Positions 29,079 through 39,039 are shown, numbered from the stretch's first letter. The stretch is DNA of 64,000 bases from an uncultured Mediterraneibacter sp. (GCF_934309415.1 NZ_CAKRDI010000004.1:88759-152758), one strand, 5' to 3'. Translations and numbers: made by a program. The notes: generated by a model from the letters alone, not told the origin.

Positions 29079-29639
29079 TTATGAGAATTCAGGCTCGATC
29101 AGTCCAAAGGAGCCATCTTTTCTTTTATAAACTACATTTACTTCATCTGTTTCTGCATTAGAGAATACGAAGAAGTTATGTCCCAATAATTCCATCTGGA
29201 TGCATGCATCTTCAGGGAACATTGGTTTAATTCCGAATTTCTTTGTACGTACGATTTTAATCTCATCATCTTCAACTGTCTCTTCTTCTGATTCAAAAAA
29301 TTCTTTTCTGAAGCTGTTTCCTGTAGATGCGTAAGATGTTGGATGTCCCTGATTACGGGCTACCAGTTTGTTTTTATACTTACGAAGCTGGCGCTCGATA
29401 ATCTCTTCTACAAGATCAATGGAGACATACATATCGTCGCTTGTCTGTTCGGAACGGATGATATTTCCTTTGACTGGAATTGTTACCTCAATTTTCTGGC
29501 GTCCCTTCTCTACACTGAGAGTTACATTGATTTCTGTTTCAGGAGTGAAGTACCTTTCAAGTTTTCCTAATTTCTGTTCGATAGCATCCTTTAATCCCGG
29601 TGTTACCTCGATGTTTTTTCCGCTGATAATAAAATTCAT
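29079..29639 (-). CDS. hpf: Long-form ribosome hibernation-promoting factor
   Basis: Binds the 30S decoding region and joins ribosomes into inactive 100S dimers in slow growth; 186 residues, the long form typical of Firmicutes. The N-terminal S30AE domain starts MNFIISGKNIEVTPGLKDAI and runs to ~100. A linker follows, then the C-terminal dimerisation domain (MQMELLGHNFFVFSNAETDE, then VVYKRKDGSFGLIEP). The start was set at ATG 29639 because GGAG lies nine bases upstream; a TTG three codons earlier is less likely. It is single, with its terminator at 28979-29019. Confidence 0.96.
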   Translation of the reverse strand: MNFIISGKNIEVTPGLKDAIEQKLGKLERYFTPETEINVTLSVEKGRQKIEVTIPVKGNIIRSEQTSDDMYVSIDLVEEIIERQLRKYKNKLVARNQGHPTSYASTGNSFRKEFFESEEETVEDDEIKIVRTKKFGIKPMFPEDACIQMELLGHNFFVFSNAETDEVNVVYKRKDGSFGLIEPEFS

Positions 29640-29801
29640 GCTGCTCAACTCCTTTGTTCAAATTATACAGAGAAAGTAAAGATGTTCCTCTGTAGTATGG
29701 TCATATTATAACACGAAAAGTAGTTGATGTACATACGGAATAGTATAAAAAATGTGAAAATTATTTCATAATTCTAAATAATTCAGAAAATACAGGTATC
29801 T

Positions 29802-29846
29802 GCCATGTTAATCAGTGGAATGACTGACATGGGAGTGAACAGTAAC
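29802..29846 (+). repeat. Family A, hairpin 3 fragment
   Basis: GCCATGTtAATCA...TGACTGACATGG followed by GAGTGAACAGTAAC: the last third of family A, standing alone in the 348-base gap between hpf and typA. Confidence 0.75.
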
Positions 29847-29987
29847 AGGGAGTAAGTTTTTACAAATAATAAACATGGGAACAGTGGATGATATAAGACA
29901 GAAACAGCATAATGGAAGCAGAGAAGAAGATATAAAAACAGCCACACAGATTGACATGCAACCTGTATGACTGTCGTATAAAATAAA

Positions 29988-31817
29988 TTATTTATTTAAT
30001 GTGCTGCGCTTTCTCATTCTGGAATCAAGGATCTTCTTACGGATACGAAGATTTTCCGGTGTTACTTCCAGAAGCTCATCTGTATCGATGAAGTCAAGTG
30101 CCTGCTCCAGACTTAAAACACGCGGAGGTGTCAGACGAAGAGCTTCGTCAGCACTTGAAGAACGTGTGTTAGTCAGATGTTTTGTCTTACATACGTTCAG
30201 CTCGATATCCTCTGCTTTACCGTTCTGTCCGATGACCATACCGGAGTAAACTTTCTCACCGGCTCCGATGAAGAGAGTACCACGCTCCTGAGCACTGTAC
30301 AGACCATAAGTTACAGACTCACCTGTCTCGAATGCAATCAGGGATCCCTGTTTACGGTACTGGATATCTCCCTTATATGGAGCATATCCTTCAAAACTTG
30401 TATTAATGATACCATTTCCCTTTGTATCTGTCATGAACTCACCACGGTATCCGATCAGTCCACGTGCAGGAATCAGGAACTCAAGACGTGTATATCCACC
30501 GTTGGATGGAGCCATGTTGCGGAGTTCCCCTTTTCTCTGTCCGAGTTTCTCAATAACAACACCTGTGAATTCATCCGGTACATCGATGTAAGCAAGCTCC
30601 ATAGGTTCAAGTTTCTTTCCATTCTCATCTGTGTGATACAGAACCTCTGCCTTACTTACAGCGAATTCATATCCTTCACGACGCATGTTCTCGATCAGAA
30701 CAGAAAGATGAAGCTCTCCACGTCCAGAAACTTTAAAGCTATCGGCGTTCTCAGTCTCTTCCACACGAAGGCTGACATCTGTGTTCAGTTCGCGGAACAG
30801 ACGATCACGTAAATGACGGGAAGTTACGAACTTACCTTCCTGGCCTGCAAACGGGCTGTCATTTACGATGAACTGCATGGAGATCGTAGGCTCGGAAATC
30901 TTCTGGAACGGGATTGCATCCGGTTTCTCAGGGGAGCAAAGAGTATCACCGATGGAAATATCAGAAATACCGGATACTGCAACGATTGCTCCGATGGTAG
31001 CTTCTTTTACTTCTACACGGTTGAGTCCATCGAACTCATAGAGTTTACCGATTTTAACACGTTCCTGTTTGTCCGGATCATGATGGTTAACAAGAACCAT
31101 ATCCTGGTTTACGGAGATTGTACCGTTCTCTACTTTACCAACTCCGATACGGCCTACATACTCGTTGTAGTCGATTGTGCTGATCAGCATCTGTGTCGGA
31201 GCTTCCGGATCTCCTTCCGGTGCCGGGATATAGTCGAGGATTGTCTCGAACAGCGGTTTCATATCCTGTTTCTCATCGGAAAGATCCAGTACTGCAACAC
31301 CGGCTTTTGCGGATGCATATACGAATGGGCATTCCAGCTGGTCGTCTGATGCACCGAGGTCGATCAGAAGTTCCAGTACTTCATCGATCACGTCATCCGG
31401 TCTTGCTTCCGGACGGTCAATCTTATTGATGCAGACGATCACCGGCAGTTCCAGTTCCAGTGCTTTTCTCAGAACGAATTTTGTCTGTGGCATAGCACCT
31501 TCGAAAGCATCTACTACAAGGATAACACCATTTACCATTTTCAGAACACGTTCTACTTCTCCACCGAAGTCAGCATGTCCCGGTGTGTCGATGATGTTGA
31601 TCTTTACACCTTTATAATTAACAGCAGTGTTCTTGGACAGGATTGTAATACCACGCTCACGCTCGATATCATTGGAGTCCATGACACGCTCTGCAACTTC
31701 CTGATTCTCACGGAATACTCCGCTCTGTTTCAAAAGTTCATCTACCAGTGTTGTTTTACCGTGGTCAACATGGGCGATGATGGCAATATTTCTTACATCT
31801 TCACGTTTTGTCTTCAT
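29988..31817 (-). CDS. typA: Translational GTPase TypA/BipA
   Basis: Ribosome-associated GTPase involved in stress adaptation and 50S assembly; 609 residues, standard. G1 is AHVDHGKTTL, G2 region RGITI, G3 DTPGHADFGGEVERV and G4 NKIDRP. EF-G-like domains II, III and V follow, then the BipA-specific C-terminal domain (SAQERGTLFIGAGEKVYSGM, then KTKHLTNTRSSS). ATG at 31817 is preceded by AAGGAAGAG. It is transcribed alone. The GTPase domain is followed in order by all expected domains and nothing is missing. Confidence 0.97.
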   Translation of the reverse strand: MKTKREDVRNIAIIAHVDHGKTTLVDELLKQSGVFRENQEVAERVMDSNDIERERGITILSKNTAVNYKGVKINIIDTPGHADFGGEVERVLKMVNGVILVVDAFEGAMPQTKFVLRKALELELPVIVCINKIDRPEARPDDVIDEVLELLIDLGASDDQLECPFVYASAKAGVAVLDLSDEKQDMKPLFETILDYIPAPEGDPEAPTQMLISTIDYNEYVGRIGVGKVENGTISVNQDMVLVNHHDPDKQERVKIGKLYEFDGLNRVEVKEATIGAIVAVSGISDISIGDTLCSPEKPDAIPFQKISEPTISMQFIVNDSPFAGQEGKFVTSRHLRDRLFRELNTDVSLRVEETENADSFKVSGRGELHLSVLIENMRREGYEFAVSKAEVLYHTDENGKKLEPMELAYIDVPDEFTGVVIEKLGQRKGELRNMAPSNGGYTRLEFLIPARGLIGYRGEFMTDTKGNGIINTSFEGYAPYKGDIQYRKQGSLIAFETGESVTYGLYSAQERGTLFIGAGEKVYSGMVIGQNGKAEDIELNVCKTKHLTNTRSSSADEALRLTPPRVLSLEQALDFIDTDELLEVTPENLRIRKKILDSRMRKRSTLNK

Positions 31818-31937
31818 AATTTAACACTCTTCCTTATTATATATCTGAAAATATCCTATAGCTGTAACTTCATTATTTTATCATAAAAAATGAAATTTAC
31901 AAGAGAGAAATGAAATTGCTTTGATTAAAGAACATCT

Positions 31938-32045
31938 GTTGCTGTTCACAGCATAGCTGATCTGCCATCACTGTTCCGACCATACAGAATTACTTTGCTG
32001 ACTATCTATGAGGATGCACGTTTTTGGATAAACGCATCTTCCGGC
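31938..32045 (-). repeat. Family A, strongly degenerate copy
   Basis: GTTGCTGTTCACAGCATAGC begins it. It then has CTGTTCCGACCATACAGAATTACTTTGCTGACTATCTATGAGGATGCACGTTTTT-type order, recognisable as hairpin 1 and then reversed hairpin 3 with mismatches, before fading out. It lies in the divergent gap between typA and the SSB-like gene. Confidence 0.6.
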
Positions 32046-32154
32046 GAATTCTGTCGAACATTTCCAGCTGTTTCGCTGTTCTATTTTTGATCAAAATGTC
32101 ATATATTTTGTAGTGACTTGAAAATACCAAACAGAAGAAGGGAGAACTACAATC

Positions 32155-32784
32155 ATGTCAGATAAGATTATTGAAAACAACCAGGTAACAGTGATCGGAG
32201 AGGTGGTGTCTGAATTTACATACAGTCACGAAGTATTTGGAGAAGGATTCTATATGGTAGAATTACTTGTAAAACGTCTGAGCAATTCCTGTGACCGTAT
32301 TCCGGTCATGATTTCAGAACGCCTGATCGATGTATCTCAGGACTGCCGTGGAGAATGCCTTATGGTATCCGGACAGTTCCGGTCTTACAACCGGCACGAG
32401 GAACTAAAGAACCGCTTAGTATTGTCTGTATTTGCAAGAGAAATTGAATTTATTGATGAAGAACCAGATGGGGCTAAGACAAATCATATTCTGTTAGAAG
32501 GATATATGTGTAAACGACCGGTATACAGAAAAACGCCGCTGGGAAGAGAAATTGCGGATTTGTTGCTGGCAGTAAACAGACCTTATGGAAAATCAGATTA
32601 TATACCATGTATCTGTTGGGGAAGAAATGCAAGATTTGCTTCCGGCTTTGAAGTGGGAGAACATGTGCGCGTGCTTGGCCGCATCCAGAGCAGGGAATAT
32701 GTGAAGAAATTTTCAGAAACAGAGACCGAGACAAGAATCGCATATGAAGTTTCGGTCAGCAAACTGGAATGTATGGACGAATAA
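32155..32784 (+). CDS. SSB-like protein with two OB folds
   Basis: A 209-residue protein that appears to contain two single-stranded-DNA-binding OB folds: one at ~5-100 (NQVTVIGEVVSEFTYSHEV, then VSGQFRSYNR) and a second at ~105-205 (HILLEGYMCKRPVYRKTPL, then PCICWGRNARFA and VRVLGRIQSREY). The second matches the ordinary SSB/PriB pattern. It lacks the acidic DDDIPF-type tail of canonical SSB, so it is probably a secondary SSB-like protein found in Clostridia and not the replication SSB. Partner and role are unknown. ATG at 32155 follows GGGAGAACTACAATC. It is monocistronic. Confidence 0.8.
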   Translation: MSDKIIENNQVTVIGEVVSEFTYSHEVFGEGFYMVELLVKRLSNSCDRIPVMISERLIDVSQDCRGECLMVSGQFRSYNRHEELKNRLVLSVFAREIEFIDEEPDGAKTNHILLEGYMCKRPVYRKTPLGREIADLLLAVNRPYGKSDYIPCICWGRNARFASGFEVGEHVRVLGRIQSREYVKKFSETETETRIAYEVSVSKLECMDE

Positions 32785-32902
32785 AAATCAGATCGTTGCT
32801 GTGGACAGTCCCCCGGACTGGTTATACGAAACCACAGTTTCAGATTTGATTTGGCAGAAATAACGGAACAATAACACTGTATATTCTGCAAAACAAGAGT
32901 GT

Positions 32903-32953
32903 TAAAAGGATATCATATATTGAGATAACCTCTCAAATGTGGTATCCTTTTTG
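32903..32953 (+). terminator. Terminator upstream of dapB
   Basis: AAAAGGATAtCATATaTTGAGA pairs imperfectly with TCTCAAatgtGGTATCCTTTTT. It probably ends the SSB-like transcript. It is 29 bases before dapB, so an attenuation role for dapB cannot be excluded. Confidence 0.7.
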
Positions 32954-32981
32954 TATCTGAACGTACTAGGAGGACAATAGA

Positions 32982-33740
32982 ATGATTAAAATATTAATGC
33001 ATGGTTGCAATGGAAAAATGGGAAGAATGATCACTGAGCTTGTAAAGAACGACAGCGCAGCAGAAATCGTAGCCGGTGTGGATAAATACACAGCAGTTCC
33101 AAATGACTATCCGGTGTTTGAGAGCATCACGGCATGTGACGTGGATGCAGATGTTGTCATTGATTTCTCTAATGCAGGAGCAGTGGATGAACTTCTTGCT
33201 TACTGTACAGAGAAGAAACTTCCTGTAGTTCTCTGCACAACAGGACTTTCTGAAGAACAGCTGAAGAAGGTAGAAGAGAGCTCTGAGAAGAGTGCAATCT
33301 TAAAATCTGCCAATATGTCCATGGGTATCAACCTGCTTCTGAAACTTTTAAAAGATGCGGCAAAAGTACTTGCACCGGCAGGATATGATATTGAGCTGGT
33401 AGAGAAGCATCACAATCAGAAACTGGATGCACCGAGCGGTACAGCACTCGCACTGGCTGATTCAATAAATGATGCACTGAACAACGAATATAACTATGTA
33501 TATGACAGAAGTCAGGTGAGACAGAAGAGAGATGCAAAAGAGATCGGTATTTCTGCAGTTCGTGCAGGCACGATCGTAGGAGAACATGAAGTACTGTTCG
33601 CAGGAACAGATGAAGTGATCGAGTTCAAACATACAGCATATTCCAGAAGTGTATTTGCAAAAGGCGCTGTAGAAGCTGCGAAATTCCTGGCAGGAAAAGA
33701 GACAGGTATGTATGATATGGGGGACGTAATTCAGTTCTAG
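32982..33740 (+). CDS. dapB: 4-hydroxy-tetrahydrodipicolinate reductase
   Basis: NAD(P)H-dependent reduction in the diaminopimelate/lysine pathway; 252 residues, normal. The N-terminal Rossmann motif is GCNGKMGRM. The catalytic and substrate-binding stretch is [20 protein letters not shown] with the paired His. The C-terminal part ([17 protein letters not shown], then HTAYSR) is typical. dapA is not beside it, which is unusual for Firmicutes, where dapA-dapB are often adjacent. ATG follows AGGAGGACAATAGA. The fbp gene begins 13 bases later, so the two share a transcript. Confidence 0.97.
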   Translation: MIKILMHGCNGKMGRMITELVKNDSAAEIVAGVDKYTAVPNDYPVFESITACDVDADVVIDFSNAGAVDELLAYCTEKKLPVVLCTTGLSEEQLKKVEESSEKSAILKSANMSMGINLLLKLLKDAAKVLAPAGYDIELVEKHHNQKLDAPSGTALALADSINDALNNEYNYVYDRSQVRQKRDAKEIGISAVRAGTIVGEHEVLFAGTDEVIEFKHTAYSRSVFAKGAVEAAKFLAGKETGMYDMGDVIQF

Positions 33741-33753
33741 AAAGGAATCTGAA

Positions 33754-35709
33754 ATGAAAGATTTGGAGACAAGATACCTGGAGCGGTTATCAGATCTGTA
33801 TCCGACGATCGCAGCGGCATCGACAGAAATTATCAATCTACAGTCAATTCTGAACCTGCCGAAAGGAACAGAACATTTCCTGACAGATGTGCACGGAGAA
33901 TATGAAGCATTTTCTCATGTGTTAAAAAACGGATCAGGATCCGTAAGAAGAAAGATCGATGATGTATTCGGGAATACGATGAGTGTGAAAGACAAGCGTT
34001 TTCTGGCTACACTGATCTATTATCCGAAAGCAAAGATGGAGAAGGTAAAGCGGACAGAGACGAATATGGATGACTGGTATAAGGTGAATCTGTACCGTCT
34101 GATCGAGGTGGCAAAGCGCGCCGCAAGCAAATACACCCGTTCGAAAGTCAGAAAATCACTGCCGAAAGATTTTGCGTATGTGATTGAGGAACTGATCACG
34201 GAGAAAGCAGAGGTCAGTGATAAAGAGTCCTATTATAATGAAATTATTACAACGATGATCCGGATCGGCAGAGCAGAAGAATTTATTATTGCTATTTCAG
34301 AGATGATTCAGCGTCTGGTTGTAGATCATTTACATATTGTGGGTGATATTTATGACAGAGGTCCGGGACCACATATCATCATGGACAAGCTGATGGCGTA
34401 TCATTCTGTTGATATTCAGTGGGGAAACCATGATGTACTCTGGATGGGGGCAGCAGCCGGACAGAGAGGTTGTATTGCGAATGCGATCCGTATCTGTGCG
34501 CGTTACGGTAACCTGGATATTCTGGAGGACGGTTATGGAATCAATCTGCTTCCGCTGGCGACATTTGCACTCAGAGTTTATAAAGATGATCCGTGTACCT
34601 GTTTTAAGCTGAAAGTGCCGGAGCATCCGGATTCTTATGAGATGCAGATGAACCTCAGGATTCATAAGGCAATCTCGATTATTCAGTTTAAGGTAGAGGG
34701 ACAGATTGCTCAGAGACAGCCGCAGTTCCATCTGGAAAACCGTGCATTACTGCATCTGATCGATTATAAAAAAGGAACGATCAAGCTGAACAATGGAAAA
34801 GAATATAAGCTCCTGGATACGAATTTCCCGACAATCGATCCGGAGAATCCATATGAACTGACGGAAGAAGAGGAAGATATTATGAATCGCCTGGAGCATG
34901 CGTTCATGGGATGTGAGAAACTTCAGGAACATATGCGTTTCCTTTTGAATAAAGGAAGTCTTTATAAAGTTTATAATAATAATCTGTTGTATCATGGATG
35001 CGTTCCGCTTACAGAAGAAGGAAAGCTGAAAGAAGTCAGTGTCTTTGGAAGAAAATATAAAGGGCGTGCACTTTATAATGTCCTGGACAGCTATGTACGA
35101 AAAGGATTTTTTGCGCTGGATGAAAAAGAACGTCAGGATGGAAAGGATATCATGTGGTATATCTGGCTTCATCCGGATTCACCATTATTTGGTAAAAATA
35201 AAATGGCTACATTTGAGAGATACTTTTTAGCAGAGAAAGAGATGCATGTGGAAAAGAAAAATCCATACTATGCATTGCTTGAAAATGAAAAAGTAATCGA
35301 TGGAATTCTCAGAGAATTTGGTCTGGATCCGGCAGAGGCGCGCATTGTCAACGGACATGTTCCGGTGCGGAAGAAAGATGGGGAGAATCCGATCAAATGT
35401 AATGGTAAGGTAATGGTCATTGATGGTGGTTTTTCCAAAGCATATCAGAAAGAGACAGGAATTGCAGGGTATACGCTGATTTTCAATTCCTATGGAATTC
35501 TTCTGGTAGCGCATGAACCGTTTGAATCGACAGAAGCAGCCATTGAAAAAGAAAATGACATCCATTCAGAAATCATGGTTGTAAAGCGTGTGATGGACAG
35601 AATTCTTGTAGGTGACACAGATATAGGAAAGGATCTGAAAGAGCAGATCCATGATCTGGAGTGTCTGCTGGCAGCATATAGAAATGGTGAGATTATAGAG
35701 AAAGCCTAA
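33754..35709 (+). CDS. fbp: Fructose-1,6-bisphosphatase class III
   Basis: Gluconeogenic hydrolysis of fructose 1,6-bisphosphate; 651 residues, the length of the Firmicutes class III enzyme. The calcineurin-like metallophosphatase core is visible around residues 200-240: [13 protein letters not shown] followed by [11 protein letters not shown], giving the metal ligands of the GD-x-x-DRG and GNHD motifs. Late motifs [20 protein letters not shown] and [10 protein letters not shown] complete the site. Class III enzymes are structurally unrelated to classes I and II. It sits 13 bases behind dapB; AAAGGAATCTGAA precedes the ATG. The pairing with dapB has no obvious metabolic link. Confidence 0.97.
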   Translation: MKDLETRYLERLSDLYPTIAAASTEIINLQSILNLPKGTEHFLTDVHGEYEAFSHVLKNGSGSVRRKIDDVFGNTMSVKDKRFLATLIYYPKAKMEKVKRTETNMDDWYKVNLYRLIEVAKRAASKYTRSKVRKSLPKDFAYVIEELITEKAEVSDKESYYNEIITTMIRIGRAEEFIIAISEMIQRLVVDHLHIVGDIYDRGPGPHIIMDKLMAYHSVDIQWGNHDVLWMGAAAGQRGCIANAIRICARYGNLDILEDGYGINLLPLATFALRVYKDDPCTCFKLKVPEHPDSYEMQMNLRIHKAISIIQFKVEGQIAQRQPQFHLENRALLHLIDYKKGTIKLNNGKEYKLLDTNFPTIDPENPYELTEEEEDIMNRLEHAFMGCEKLQEHMRFLLNKGSLYKVYNNNLLYHGCVPLTEEGKLKEVSVFGRKYKGRALYNVLDSYVRKGFFALDEKERQDGKDIMWYIWLHPDSPLFGKNKMATFERYFLAEKEMHVEKKNPYYALLENEKVIDGILREFGLDPAEARIVNGHVPVRKKDGENPIKCNGKVMVIDGGFSKAYQKETGIAGYTLIFNSYGILLVAHEPFESTEAAIEKENDIHSEIMVVKRVMDRILVGDTDIGKDLKEQIHDLECLLAAYRNGEIIEKA

Positions 35710-35872
35710 AATTTTTAATCAGATTCTGAATATGGTTAAAATTATTTTCTACTGGATGTATGCCGTAAAGTGCGAAATATGTCCGACAGAAAGATTGAAA
35801 AAAGACAATCTATATTAAGTGAATAAATGACAGAAGCTACGGTACTCACAGAAGTAGCAAAGTGGAGAAGCT

Positions 35873-35905
35873 GTTGCTGGTTGCAGGATAGCTGGAAACA
35901 GCAAC
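35873..35905. repeat. Family A-like solitary hairpin with a compensated stem
   Basis: GTTGCTGGTTGCAG...CTGGAAACAGCAAC: the hairpin 1 pattern, but with GTTGCTG and CAGCAAC in place of GTTACTG and CAGTAAC, a paired change. It lies 40 bases before the sigma factor start. Confidence 0.6.
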
Positions 35906-35944
35906 GAGAAGATTCACTTTACGAAAGGCAGGAAAGGTGAATAC

Positions 35945-36787
35945 ATGGAAAAAGAATTAAATATCCCGGAGGGAACAGAAGTAACAGAACCGTTGAAGAT
36001 CTATTTGAATGAGATCGGACAGATCCCGCTTCTGGATGAGGCAGAAGAAAGAGAACTTGGGAAAAGAAGTTCTGAGGGAGACCAGGAAGCAAGAAGAAAA
36101 CTCGAGGAGGGTAATCTGCGTCTGGTTGTATCACTTGCAAAACATTATACAGGACGGGGAATTCCACTGATGGATCTGATCCAGGAAGGAAATATCGGAC
36201 TGATGCGTGCGGTAGAAAAATATGATTTTACAAAAGAAAACCGTTTTTCCACGTATGCATCCTGGTGGATCAAAGAGGCCATGCAGCGTGCCATTGACCA
36301 GCAGTCCAGAGAGATCCGCGTGCCGGTTCATGTGGCTGAGAATATGAAGAAAGTACAGCGGATTGCAAAAGAACTTCAGCAGACACTTGGAAGAGAGGCA
36401 ACACCGGAAGAGATTGCGGAGAAACTGGACGGAAAAGATGCAGCATATGTAAAAGAGATTCTGTCTTATCTTCAGAATCCGGTATCCCTTGAGACGCCTG
36501 TCGGAGAAGATGGAGAGAACAATCTGGGTGATATGGTGGAAGACAAAACAGAGGCAACACCGGAAGAAGCGATGAATCAGCTCGTACAGAAAGAGGAAGT
36601 CAGCGAGCTTCTGGAATCTCTGACTGAGAGAGAGCGTCAGGTTATCCGGCTGCGCTATGGCCTGGAAGATGGAAAACCGCATACACTGGAAGAAATCGGA
36701 AATGAACTGGACGTGACAAGAGAACGCGTGCGTCAGATCGAAGCAAGAGCGATGGAAAAGCTTAGAAACAAAGCGGAGAAAGAATAA
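35945..36787 (+). CDS. Sigma-70 family factor, short group 2 type
   Basis: An RNA polymerase sigma factor of 280 residues. Region 1.2 ([20 protein letters not shown]), region 2 with the core-binding and -10 recognition helices ([47 protein letters not shown]), region 3, and region 4 with the -35 reading helix ([20 protein letters not shown]) are all present. Region 1.1 and the long non-conserved insert of housekeeping RpoD are absent, and no dnaG or rpsU neighbour exists. I therefore read it as an alternative, RpoD-like group 2 factor; it could still be the primary factor of a lineage with short SigA. ATG at 35945 follows GAAAGGTGAATAC. Confidence 0.9.
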   Translation: MEKELNIPEGTEVTEPLKIYLNEIGQIPLLDEAEERELGKRSSEGDQEARRKLEEGNLRLVVSLAKHYTGRGIPLMDLIQEGNIGLMRAVEKYDFTKENRFSTYASWWIKEAMQRAIDQQSREIRVPVHVAENMKKVQRIAKELQQTLGREATPEEIAEKLDGKDAAYVKEILSYLQNPVSLETPVGEDGENNLGDMVEDKTEATPEEAMNQLVQKEEVSELLESLTERERQVIRLRYGLEDGKPHTLEEIGNELDVTRERVRQIEARAMEKLRNKAEKE

Positions 36788-36986
36788 GGAACAGTGTGTT
36801 CTGTGGTGATTGTTAAGAGAGCGTATGAGCAATAATATCCTGTGTTCCTGTTTCAATGAGCAAGAGAGACAGATCTGTGTATAATAAAAATTAAGCACCA
36901 ATATTGAAAGATAAGATGTATAAATTTTCAGAGAAATGCAAATAGTAAGACCGAAGAAAATTTATACGGAAAGGGAGACTGACATT

Positions 36987-37358
36987 ATGAAAATAGTGAA
37001 AAAGCTCTTGGTGCTTATGACATGTACATTGGTACTTCTCGGTACAGCAGCATGCGGAAACACCACAAATACGGATGACAACGCAGCGAATCAGACAACA
37101 CAGGACAGCGCAATGGACAATGCCGGTAACAATGTGAATGATGAAAATGGAACAGGAAATACGACAGGTGATACTGCGACAAATGACAACAACGGAAATT
37201 CCAATGTCAATGATGCAACGAACGGAACGGATAGAAATGGTATTATGAATGATGCAGTTGACGATGTAACAGACGGTGTGGATGACGTGACAGATGGAAT
37301 TACCGATGGCGTGGATCAGGCAGCAGATGATCTGACAAGGGATGAAAATGCAAGATAA
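36987..37358 (+). CDS. Small Asn/Asp/Thr-rich lipoprotein
   Basis: A 123-residue predicted secreted lipoprotein. Residues 1-22 form a signal peptide with KK, a hydrophobic core and the lipobox LGTAAC, so Cys23 would carry the lipid. The rest is low-complexity, rich in Asn, Asp, Thr and Gly, with a repeated D-D-V-T-D-G-V/I pattern near the end (DAVDDVTDGVDDVTDGITDG). It has no recognisable domain and the function is unknown; similar small proteins exist in Lachnospiraceae. The start is ATG 36987 after AAAGGGAG; the in-frame upstream part has no ribosome site. Confidence 0.75.
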   Translation: MKIVKKLLVLMTCTLVLLGTAACGNTTNTDDNAANQTTQDSAMDNAGNNVNDENGTGNTTGDTATNDNNGNSNVNDATNGTDRNGIMNDAVDDVTDGVDDVTDGITDGVDQAADDLTRDENAR

Positions 37359-37510
37359 CTGCTTTTTATAGTCAATGTCTGTTGTTGTATAAGTGTGAAA
37401 AAGTCATGCAGAATTAATCTTTTACACAGGGTAAAAGTGTGTGGAGATGGGCTGGATGTATGAAAAGGGAATGACATCAGACAGGCTCTGGAACAGAATA
37501 GAACAGAACA

Positions 37511-37545
37511 GATACCGCGGGTCAGTTTGGATTCTGCGGTATCTG
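37511..37545 (+). repeat. Hairpin in the lipoprotein-hisA gap
   Basis: GATACCGC...GCGGTATC, eight bp, no T-run. Possibly a weak terminator of the lipoprotein transcript. The 384-base gap otherwise holds a degraded family B repeat. Confidence 0.4.
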
Positions 37546-37554
37546 TGTATAAAT

Positions 37555-37701
37555 CAGAGTGTATATGAAAAATTATTTCTGTAATTGGCAGGTTTTGTGG
37601 CGCGTTTTACATTTGTTCGGTTGATACGATACGTTATATCCACTTTATTCGGACAAAATCTTTCATGAATTGTGACATATATTATATATTAGACGGAGTG
37701 C
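37555..37701 (+). repeat. Family B repeat, degenerate copy
   Basis: Recognisable order: AGAGTGTATATGAAAAAT, then ATTTGTTCGGTTGATACG, then CTTTATTCGGACAAAATCTTTCATGAATTGTGACATATAT-type right half, ending AGACGGAGTG. A TATAAT at 37711-37716, just outside the right end, with TTAGAC at 37689-37694 could serve as the hisA promoter, so the relic may contribute a -35 box. Confidence 0.65.
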
Positions 37702-37742
37702 TTTTTTGGATATAATAATTTTAGCAGAAAGGATATAGAGGA

Positions 37743-38507
37743 ATGAGATTCAGACCATGTATTGATATACATAATGGAAAAGTAAAACAGATCGTAGGTG
37801 GAAGTCTGAAAGATGAGGGAAGCCAGGCGGACACGAATTTTACATCAGAGCTGGATGCGGCATGGTATGCAAGGCGTTATCAGCAGGACGGATTAAAGGG
37901 AGGACATATTATTCTTCTGAATCCGGCTGGCTCTGAATATTATGAAGCGACGAAAAGCCAGGCGATGCAGGCACTGCAGGCATATCCGGGCGGAATGCAG
38001 ATCGGCGGTGGTATCACAGCTGAAAATGCACAGGAATATCTGGATGCAGGGGCAAGTCATGTGATTGTTACTTCTTATGTTTTTAAAGATGGAGTCTTCC
38101 ATGAAGAAAGATTGAAAAAACTGGTTGATGCAGTTGGAAAAGAACACGTGGTTCTGGATCTGAGCTGCAGAAAAAAGGATGGACAGTTTTATGTTGTGAC
38201 AAACAGATGGCAGAAATTTACAGAGATGGTATTGTCACATGAAGTGCTGGATCAACTATCCGGATACTGCGACGAATTCCTGATCCATGGGGTAGACGTG
38301 GAAGGAAAGGGTGCAGGAATGGAAAAAGAACTGGTGCAGATGCTTGGAAGCTGGCAGGGAGTACCGATTACATATGCCGGTGGAATCGGATCCCTGAAAG
38401 ATCTGGAAACATTCAGAAAAGAGAGTGGCGGCACAGTTGATTTTACCATCGGAAGTGCGCTGGATCTGTTTGGCGGTAAGATTCCGTATGAAGAGATTGT
38501 AAAGTAG
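37743..38507 (+). CDS. hisA: HisA-type ProFAR isomerase, eukaryotic-type
   Basis: Predicted 1-(5-phosphoribosyl)-5-[(5-phosphoribosylamino)methylideneamino]imidazole-4-carboxamide isomerase of histidine synthesis; 254 residues. It resembles yeast His6 more than ordinary bacterial HisA: RPCIDIHNGKVKQIVGGSL at the start, VLDLSCRKKDGQFYVV in the middle, and EFLIHGVDVEGKGAGMEKEL and FTIGSALDLFGG at the end. The (beta/alpha)8 phosphate loops and catalytic Asp residues (ID in motif 1, GVDVEG later) are in place. No other his gene is near it, so it is detached from the usual operon. ATG at 37743 follows AAAGGATATAGAGGA. Confidence 0.9.
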   Translation: MRFRPCIDIHNGKVKQIVGGSLKDEGSQADTNFTSELDAAWYARRYQQDGLKGGHIILLNPAGSEYYEATKSQAMQALQAYPGGMQIGGGITAENAQEYLDAGASHVIVTSYVFKDGVFHEERLKKLVDAVGKEHVVLDLSCRKKDGQFYVVTNRWQKFTEMVLSHEVLDQLSGYCDEFLIHGVDVEGKGAGMEKELVQMLGSWQGVPITYAGGIGSLKDLETFRKESGGTVDFTIGSALDLFGGKIPYEEIVK

Positions 38508-38544
38508 TTAAAACAGTAATATAAATGATAGGAGTGTCAAGAGG

Positions 38545-38748
38545 ATGAATGGATATGAGGCAACAAGAAGAATCCGTGCACTACAGGGAGAAAGCGCAGG
38601 AATTCCGATCATTGCCATGACAGCCAATGCATTTGAAGAAGACCGCAGAGCCGCTTTTGCAGCGGGAATGAATGAACATGTTGCCAAACCGATTGAGATC
38701 TCCAGACTGATGGAAGTGATGGGGATGGTGCTGAAAAAACAGATGTGA
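38545..38748 (+). pseudogene. Response-regulator receiver domain fragment
   Basis: Sixty-seven codons starting MNGYEATRRIRALQGESAG and including IPIIAMTANAFEEDRRAAF and EHVAKPIEISRLMEV. This is the second half of a receiver domain as in hybrid sensor kinases: the stretch after the phospho-Asp, the conserved Thr in MTAN and the switch Lys in AKP. The first half, with the acidic pocket and the phospho-acceptor Asp, is missing. An AGAGGATG ribosome site stands before the ATG, so a peptide could be made, but it could not receive phosphate. It is most likely a gene remnant. Confidence 0.7.
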
Positions 38749-38802
38749 AGCTACTGGATTTATGCTATGATATCTTCATGAACAGGAAAGGGGTGACAGC
38801 AA

Positions 38803-39039
38803 ATGGGAAATTACCTGAATCCGGGAACAGATTTATTTGAGATGTCACTTGGATCGGAAATTTATGTGGATAAAAGCAGATTGATAGAACAGACCAATCG
38901 TTGTGTGAAAACACAGCAGAGATTTATGTGTGTCAGCAGACCACGAAGGTTTGGAAAATCAATGGCAATTGATATGCTTGCAGCTTATTATAGTAGAAAA
39001 AATAATACGGAAGAACTTTTTGAAAAGCAAGGAACATAG
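38803..39039 (+). pseudogene. N-terminal fragment of an AAA-ATPase-like (PF09820/DUF1703 type) gene
   Basis: Seventy-eight codons: GTDLFEMSLGSEIYVDKSRL, then RFMCVSRPRRFGKSMAIDML, the Walker A region of the large AAA-ATPase-like proteins with a C-terminal PD-(D/E)XK domain that are abundant in Lachnospiraceae. Full proteins have ~520-580 residues; here the frame stops after ~78 and a terminator hairpin follows directly. A ribosome site AAGGGGTGA precedes the ATG. It is a truncated remnant. Confidence 0.75.
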
